NCBI GenBank assembly: GCA_013350335.1
Contig: CM023541.1
Coordinates: forward strand, 37,254,739 to 37,318,738
Origin: Chimonanthus salicifolius
Taxonomy: Eukaryota > Streptophyta > Magnoliopsida > Laurales > Calycanthaceae
Direction: 5' to 3'
DNA: 64,000 nt
Shown here: one piece after another, positions 52,101 to 61,100 of the stretch
How the letters are laid out: every line of letters begins with the position of its first letter
How positions within the stretch are numbered: position 1 is the stretch's first letter
Notes under the pieces: model-generated
The model's input: the letters and a program-made list of their open reading frames with translations, nothing else
What the model was told of the DNA's origin: nothing
Databases searched by the model: none
Made by a program: the position numbers and the translations under genes

Positions 52101-55100
52101 TCCACCACTTTGTATAACCTCGAGAAAACATCATTAAGTTTACTGTCCCAATCCATAGGTCCGTTCAAAAGCTAATCTTATTTCCCTTCCTTACCAATAA
52201 TCTTGTTTATTTCTGAAGACTGATCCAACCCTCCCCTAACCACTTCCTGCCTTAAAATCTAGCGTACAATGCTTGAACCAAACCTGCCACTCTCTTTTCC
52301 AACTTCCAACCCCCCTACATCTCCTTCCATGTACCTTGCTACCAAAATCTTCCTCCACAGTGCATCCCATTCCCTACTAAAATGTCAACTCCGTTTGCAT
52401 AACAATGCTTCATCCCTAATCTTCATTGGAACAATCCCCAAGCCCCTTCCTCTAAAGGTTTAGATACCTCAAACCAATTGAGAAGATGAACTTGCTTCTT
52501 TTCACTAGAATCACCCCATAAAATCTCTTTGCAGTTTTTTCCAACTTCCGTGCCCCTTGCCAGTAGCTCAAATAAGGACATAAAATACAAGGTTGGATTA
52601 GATAGTGCCGATTTCATTAACATCAACCACCCATCTAAGGAGAGGTAAATCCTCATCCAACATGCCAAGGAGGCAACAATCTGAGCAGATGTGGGCTTAA
52701 CAAAACTCAGCAATGCACTGGGAAGGCCAATAGAGACCTCAAAGGAAGACAGAGGCGGTTGCAAGGAAGAGACAGGAGCATTAGGGGTTCTTGCCATCTT
52801 CACCAAAAGCTTTTTGCCCTTAAAGCCTCTGTCGCTGACGTCAACAATACCACGCAACGCTTCCACCTCAGAGATGAATCGGGCGAAGGCAAATCCATGA
52901 TGTTTTTGAGACTCCTTGCATAGAGGTATGAATCTATCAACGGTTCTACTTGATTTGCTAAATAAGGCAAAAACATCCAGTTTGGAGAAGTCTTCTAGGA
53001 AATTAGAGATAAAAAGGGATACTGAATTCTTCCGTTTTTCCTTCCAATGGGAGGAAGAAAAGAAACCAAGGGGGACAACAGCAGGACTGAGAGATGACAG
53101 TGGGGGTTGGAAATTCAGAGGAGGGGGTGTGTGGGGTTCGGAAGGGAGCTTGAGGAAGACTTCATGTCAAGCTGAGGAGACCAATGATGTTGGGAAGGCC
53201 AATCAGTTGGACCAGTCTGATTTCCCTAACCACTCAACCATGCGCGTTAATGTCTTTAATGATAAACCATGTGAGTTCTAGACAGGAAATGTACAAAGTT
53301 CGGTCAATTAAACAACAGGACTCTTCAACTAAAATGTAAAAGCCTAGATTCTGGAAAGTTTAAGAAATAAACCAACCAAACCCTGTTACTACTTTTGGAG
53401 TATACAAGGAACTTGCTTCTTTTTTTTTCCTAGTAAAATGCACCAAAGAAAGATTCTACAAGGGTGGGCATTCAGTTGGGGACCTTTTAACCAAAATTGA
53501 GTACGAATTGCCCTCCATTCGAGCTTTCATCCAAGGTTTCCACTTTACTCCAAAACCTATCTTATCAAATAGTTATTCCACAAACCCCCAATCCAAGCAT
53601 AGGTTTTTTCCATGTCAATTTCATCAACATCCCAAGATTCCTCCCTATCTTCCTCGCATGAATTAATTCATTCGCAACCGATCAGTCTATCTTCTTCAAA
53701 AGCAGTGTGGGTTTCCCTTATGAGATCCCTAAGCTAGGTGCTTATAGACACAACCAATTTAACTGATTAGCTATAGTGCAAAAGTTTGGAAAGACCTTTC
53801 CTTTTTGGTATCAAAGAGATGAAAGCATGTTTTATGTCAAGTAGCTTTACAACAAAACTATCTTGATATTATCAAAGAGATGAAAGCATGTTTTATGTCA
53901 AGTAGCTTTACAACAAAACTATCTCGATATTAAGGAAACTCTTTGATGCGGGATCGATGCTCACCGGCAGAGCGATCCGGCAATATCGGGATAAAGGCCT
54001 GCAGTGATGGCAGGAGCTAAAAGATATGCCTGCAGCGACAGCAAGAGAACAAGAAAGATAGAGATAAAGAAGCAGATAAAAATAATTCGAACTTTTGATT
54101 TTATTCCATGTTATGCGAGAATCGTCTCTCGTGTATTACAACCATCGTATATATTGGAAAAACTAGTCCTAATAGGAAACTAGAATCCAACCGTACCTAG
54201 GACATCGACGAAATTGTTGGTGTTGCTAGGATACTAATTAAACGAAATTAATAAAATAAAATAAAAATGAAAGTGTCCACATAGGTATCTCGACGACATG
54301 TCCTACATCAGTCCCCCGGTCTTGAAAAGAACTCTCTTGAGTTGAAGCCGGCAAGAATACAATTTATGTTGCAAGACACCAAACAAAGATGAAGACCAAG
54401 TCCGAAGATGCGAATGGCAAAGCTTGTAATGACACAAATTGCAATGCACGGATGATGAGAGCCATCTGCCTTTGGGATGAAGAAACCAAAGACTGCAAAC
54501 GGACTCAAGCATGGTCGAAGCAAGCCAATTGCGAAGGGGTCTTCAAATTGCACCTTAGGGATGACATGGACTTGATGGATGGGAAGGATAGCACGAGGTG
54601 CCAAAGATAGGACAAGAGGCGGGCAGGATAATGTACGAATAACCATGGAGAGATCCTTGATATCCTTATCAGAATCTAGTTTGGGTATGGAAGAGGGTTG
54701 GTAATTGGCTGTGGCGAAGGCGGTGTTACTGGTGGTGGTGTTGGTGTTGGTGGTTGAGTGTTAGGAGTCGGGTGTACCTGCTTTGAGTGCTCAGAGGTAT
54801 CTTTTGCCTTCTTCTGGAAGGACGCAAGTATGGACACACGAACCTCGGCAAACGTTCTTGTATGCCAAAATTGGAGTCGAAAAAGTAGACAAATATATCT
54901 CTTATCTTAGCTTTAAAATCTTCGAACTCAGATTTGGTGACACATTGAGCATTATTGTTGGGAGCCGGAGTCCACTGATGCAGCAACATGAGTAGGATCG
55001 ATCAAATCAGCCTGATGAAACTGCATTGAGATTCTCGAGCGGGCCAAGGATGGGCGCGCGGGTAAGACCGGTTGAGGGAAAATTGGGTTAAGGTAATTGG

Positions 55101-58100
55101 GTTGATCTGTCAAATAAGGAGGTAAATTGGGTGAGTAAGGGACAAAGTTTGGCTTGTAGTTAAAGCATAAGCAATTGGTGTAGTGGGGGTTGGAACCTAA
55201 GTTAAGACATTAATGGACACAAAGGAAAAGACAGGGAAAGGGACAGTTTGGTCAAACTGGTAAAATTTGGTCAACCTGGTCAAACAGCCAATGTATGGTC
55301 GATAGTCAACGGGTAGTGGACGAAGTTGTGTTGAAGCAGGACCTGATGGGTAAATGGGTGGATGGGTTAAATGGGATAAAAGGGTCAAGGAGGTCAAAAC
55401 TTGTCAAAAGCAAAGGAAAAGGCATGTGGTGCAAAGATAAAAAGAAATTGGAAGGGACGTCAGAGATGGGCCTACGGTTGGATGGTTGCTTTTGAAAGGG
55501 CAAGGCTTGAATTGAAAAGTGGTCATACGTTGTGAATGGGTATTAAAGAGGCACGGCTCAACAGTCAAGGCATAGAGAGATGTGTCTTCTTTATTGTTTT
55601 AAGAAAACAAAAGGCAACACATGGAAGAGGCTGAAAAGATGGTGGAAGGTGGGTATGGGGCAGAAGCGAGAAGGCGTGAACTGCTGGAGGCGATCCACAG
55701 GCTGTGTAGGGCTGGTTTGAGAGGGGTTTAGTTGGGCGAGTAATGGCAAGAGGCTATATGGACTTTGGAAAGTTGCTGCAGGATCTGGGAAGGGTGGTTG
55801 GGCGGCAGAACTATTGCAAGTCTGGGTTTGTTGGCTTTTTTTTTTTTTTTTTTCCAGAGGGGAAAGAAGGTGAGCAGGTTGCAGGCGGAAGAGATGGAGG
55901 AGGCGAACTGCAGATCTGTCACGCCCAGCCTTCCAACACCTAGACGTGCGTGATCTGACTATACAAATTTAAATCACCTGCTGCCCTACGCGGGTCTTAC
56001 CTTCAAAATCGATGGCTAAATTAAAACAAACATAACTACAATTACAAGCCACCACAATTCCTCAATACCACAACCTGCTCGAAAACATAACATCTCATTC
56101 AACCTTCCAAATAACTGAAAAGGGATAAATATCACTCACATATAGTATTTCTAAACGCATCACTTACTCACATTCCCATAACAATCAAATTAAAGCGTTC
56201 TCAAAATTAATCCATACTTGAATTCATTATCCAAGTTTCCACAAATTAAAAATAAAAGAATAAACAACTTTCTTAAAGTCTCAAATCAAATAAACAACCA
56301 ATTTATAATCTAAATAATAAATTCTGCACTAACTAAGCGTTTCTACGAATTCTTCATCGACTCCTCGCCTTCTACGCTCAGTTGTGATTATCGTTCAGAC
56401 CCAAGTCCAAGGTTAAAGGTGAAGGTTAAGTCCATATACCACATGACTTGACCATGCCCGAACCAACTTGGTACTCACTAGACAATGGAAACCTTGCCTA
56501 ACTACTAAGTAACTACTCTTTTAAGTTACTGAAAATCGTTGCCATAACGGAAAATATTAAACCACTGTATCAACCAATTTTGAATCTTACCCACTTTAAT
56601 GAGGTGGACTAAAACAAAAGAATGAAGTATCAAATAACTAAGCTAATATACTTTGAAACTGGTTTCCTTCTTTAAAGTCTAGAAATTTGGTTGGATAAAA
56701 CAATCTAAACTTGACAATCTCTTTTAATTAATTACCCTATGATCTGGTTGGAAAACAGAGGAAGAAAAGTAAATAATGAGAGTTTAGATAAAATAAAATG
56801 ATTGCTTTTCTCATGGACAGTGTGGATGGTTCTCTTCTTTGCAATCATGGATTTAAAAAGTAAAATCCCAAATTTTATGAAGGGTCATATTGAATGGTAC
56901 TGGTTGCTGTTCAAAGAATAACAATAAGGGAACTTCCCATAAAGGCCTTAGAGCAAGTAGACTGGAATAATTGAAACTGGGATTCTCAGATATTTTAGAT
57001 CAGATACAAGGTTTTTTTCAAGTTTTGTCTCTCGAAATATATTTGGAATTCATAAACTGTTTTGGGTATCAATAAGTAAAAATTATACTTCAACACCTTT
57101 GCTACTTTTAAATCAGATGGGGTGATACCCGAAGCATGACCACAAGAAGGGAAACATTAAGTAAAAAGTGATTACTACAAACAGTAGTATGCATTTATGA
57201 ACTGTAATGGGACACCTTAAAATACCCAAACCAAGAAGTACTGTGTAAAGGGGTCGGTTAACCAAAACAGTAACAGGATTGGTTGAATTGAAACAGTGGG
57301 ACAGCAAGGGAACACCTAGGTTTAGGCTGTGTTTGACTGGATTTTGTAAATGAAAGAAAAATACAGCAAGTAATAACATATGGATATAGAGTTTTGGACC
57401 GATTATATCCTAACAAAACTTTTTAGAGAAAGGGAAAAACCAACAATTATTTTAGGCAAATAAATAATCAAGGATAAAACTTATTTGTACAGTTTGAAAT
57501 CAAGAGTAGCCTGAGGAACCTTACAGACAGGTTCGGATTATTTATTATCATGACCTAAGCAAAACCTTTAAGGAAACGGATATCATTTAAAGATAGATAA
57601 CCACTATGCTGTGTTTAAAGGTTCAATTTAATCAAATTGATGGGGTTCTCTAGAGTCTATGTACTCAGCAAACTAAAACTTAAACCAGTCTTAAAATCAG
57701 CCAGATTCGATTTCATGAAGGGTGTGCTGGCTGAAAACAGCCAGTGATGGATGGCTTTGAGCTTTTAAATCCAACCGAAAAATCGGTAGGCTAAGAAGAA
57801 AAAGGAGAGAATAAGATAAAATAGAATAGTACCTTGAAACCTGAGTGAAGATTGTTTACACCCACTAGCAAAGTCAAATGATGCTTGGCTGGATACTGCA
57901 GATGAAAATCACGCACCGGCGACGGAAGTGAAGGGGAAGAAAACAATCGATTTGTTGGCGATCGAAAATGGGAGAAGAGTTCGGCTGGATTTACATGCTT
58001 TAAAGGAAGACAGTGTCGGCTGGTTGCTTCCGTTTCGGAGAGGTAATTTAGGGATTTGAGTCCCAAATGAGAAAGGAAAAAGAGAAGAAATCCATCGGGG

Positions 58101-61100
58101 AAGAGAGTCTTGCGATTCCTTCGATCGGGACTTTAGGGATTTGATTAAGGGAGGAAGGAAAAGAAGGAAGGGAAGGAGTCTTACCGTTCTTTCTCTTCAA
58201 AGGTTTAGGGATTTGGGGACCCTTTCCATCGACACTAATGGGTTTTGGGAGAGGAAAGGGTAACTTAAGAAAAATAAAAGAAACAAAAAAAAAGGGGTGT
58301 GGGTCTTAAGGCCCACACAATTTTGGGCAAAAACCATGTGACACCTAATTACAATTTTAAAATAAGCCTTCAACAAAAAACTTTTAAAATGAATTTATTT
58401 ATTTATTTATAAAATTCACTCCTATGGTTAGTTCAATTATAGATGGTGGGTCCCTTCAAATTATTGATTTTAAAAAATTGTCCTTTATTAATTTTGTCAA
58501 TCATCAATTTAAATTCTAGACACTTAAAAATTGGAATTTATTTATTGATTTTGAAATTTTAAATAAAATATTTCCAATTGAAATTCCAACTTAGGGGAAT
58601 TTAAAAGTCTAAGTTGATAATTTATTTTCCATTCCCTTAATTTAATTCAAAAGGGGGTAAATTTGTAAACTCTCATTGAGGGGAAAGTGTGTGAAATAGG
58701 GGTCTATTATTCAATCCCTAAATTAAATTGTGTTTTCTCCAAATAAATTTATCAATTTAAACTAACAATCAATTCAAACTACGATAATTTTCTAAATTAA
58801 TTTTACCCATCTTATCTGACCTGTTACCCCGGATCGGGTCATTACAAGATCTGTGTATGACACAGCCAGGGATAACGCCCAAGCATCCGATGCTGTAAAA
58901 GTCTGGAAGCGATGGTGCGTTTTCTTTCAGAAACCCTTTCTCTTTTTTTTTTTTATTCGAATCGAAACCAAGATCGTCCCTGATAACACAGGGACCTGTC
59001 TCCGAACAAGAACGTCTCTATATGACAGAGATATAGAGATCCTGCTCTCGATACCAATTGATGTGGGATTGATGCTCAGCGGTAGAGCGATCCGGCAAAA
59101 TCGAGATAAACGCATTTAGTGATGGCAGGAGGAGAAAGATATGCCTGCAACGATGGCAGGAGAAGAAGAAAGATAGAGATAAAGAAGCAGATAAAAATAA
59201 TTCTAACTTTTGATTTTGTTCCATGTTATGCAAGAGTCACCTCTCGTGTATTACAACCAGTGTTGTCAAACTCGTCCGAGTTGCGAGTCAACTCGCTGGT
59301 TAAATCGAAAATAGTCATTAATCGTCCGAGTTTTGTTTGAATCGCAGATTGTGCAATTCCAAAGTCGTCAATTGCACCATCGTTCCATGTGGAAGAAGAA
59401 AACAAAAGAGGGAAAATGAGTAAAAGAGGGAAGACATGTGGTGCATGCCTTTGGAAGATGGAAAGCCGAGGTATCTGCTCTCTCTGGAAGTCCTTCAAGT
59501 TTGAGGTTTTCTTTTTCCTCCTCCATCTTCCTTTTTTTCCTTCTTCTTCTCTTCTCCTCACATTCTTCGTCGTCCCTCTGCGATTTTCCTCATCTTTCCT
59601 CATTCTTCTTTCTTCTTCTTCTTCGCTATCTGTCTTCATCGCGATTTGCTTTGCTTTCCTCTTATTCGCTTTTTTGGTTTCATTTTCCTCTGCTTTACTT
59701 TCCTCTTCTTCGCTTTTGTGGTTTCGTTTTCCTCTCCTTCGTCGCATTAGCCTCTGGCTTCTATTTTTTATTTTTTTGACAAACTTAGGTATAGATACAT
59801 ACAGACATAAGTATTAAGTTAGTGTAGTTAGTGTTAGGTATGACAGTCCTCGTAGGAGGACATGGGAGGTGGAATGGTGCAATTCTCCCGTTAACAGTCC
59901 TTGTGTGAGGAATGTAATGATTTTTTTTTACTGTAAACCATCCTCACACGAGGACTATAATGTTTTTTTTATCTTATACAATTTATTATTTCAGATTATT
60001 TTACATTTACTTATACAATTTTTTTATATATTTCAGATTGTCCTCTTTACTGTAACATTTACTTATACATTTATTATTTCAGATTATTTTACATGTTTAC
60101 TTATACAATTTATTATTTCAGATTATTTTACATTTACTTAATATAATTTTTTTCTATATATTTCAGATTCTCCTCTTTACTATAACATTTACTTATACAT
60201 TTATTATTTCAGATTATTTTACATTTACTTATACAATGTTTTTTATATATTTCAGATTGTCGTCTTTACTGTAACATTTACTTATACATTTATTATTTCA
60301 GATTATTTTACATTTACTTATACAATATGTGGAATTGAACAAAGCATCTTTTTATTCTATGTCATTTTATATGCAATTGTAGTATAAATAATAATTATAG
60401 CAAAAAAAAAATGTTAAAACTCTTACAATTCTATGATTTACGGTTTATAATTCACGAGTCACACCCCTAGACCGATTCTCGATATGATTCGAGTTTGACA
60501 ACATTCATTACAACCATCATATATATTGGAAAAAATAAAACCCTAAACTAGTCCTAATAAGAAACTAAAATCCAACCGTACCTAGGACACCGACGAAAGT
60601 GTTGGTGTTGAATTAGGATACTAATTAAAACGAAATTAATAAAATAAAATCTACTAAATAAAAATAAATAAATAAAATAAAAATGGAAGTGTCCACGTGT
60701 CCTACATCACTCTTGGAGAAAATTAGAGATAAAAGAAAGAACCTACAGATGGTTTTATTGATTTAGGAAAGGTGTACAACAAGGTACCAAGGAAATTGAA
60801 GTGAAAAATATTGGAAAATAAATGCAGTCTTAACAAGTACATGGAGATTATATAGGATATGTACAACGGAGTGGTCCCATGTTAAAATAGTTTGTGACCC
60901 CTTTTTTTTTTTTTTTGAAACATTAACGACAAAATATCATTAAAATGAAAGAAATTACAAAAACAGGGATCCGAGTATAGGAGATATATACTCAGAGCCA
61001 AAAAAAAAGGGAAAAGAAACATAAAAATAAATAAAAAGATACAACAAATGGTCCACCCAAAACAATATCCAAATGAATCCTCAATCCCCAAGATTCAAGG

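Larger units (their letters stand above)
53944..60709 (-). mobile_element. Non-autonomous LTR retrotransposon B, with two nested elements and TSD
   Basis: LTRs 53944-54310 (367 bp) and 59059-60709 (394 bp once its insert is removed). Ends are TGATG...CATCA. CTCTT flanks it at 53939-53943 and 60710-60714. On the minus strand the PBS TGGTATCGAGAGC is just inside the 5' LTR (about 59045-59057), and the purine tract AAGACCGGGGGAC lies at 54311-54323. The interior, about 1.8 kb without inserts, has no pol gene. It shares the leader, a [18 protein letters not shown] peptide, a proline-coding stretch and the last 120 bases with element A, while most of its LTR sequence differs. Nested: solo LTR 55917-58846 and a Mutator-like element 59260-60506. 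Confidence 0.94.

Noticed and set aside
53870..53940. Antisense reading [11 protein letters not shown] as an L1 reverse transcriptase site
   Set aside because: The plus strand reads better as RTE and continues across the CTCTT duplication into clear RTE sequence at 60715.
59226..59747. 173-residue Lys/Glu-rich minus-strand frame
   Set aside because: Complement of a C/T-rich tract crossing a transposon border; not a protein gene.
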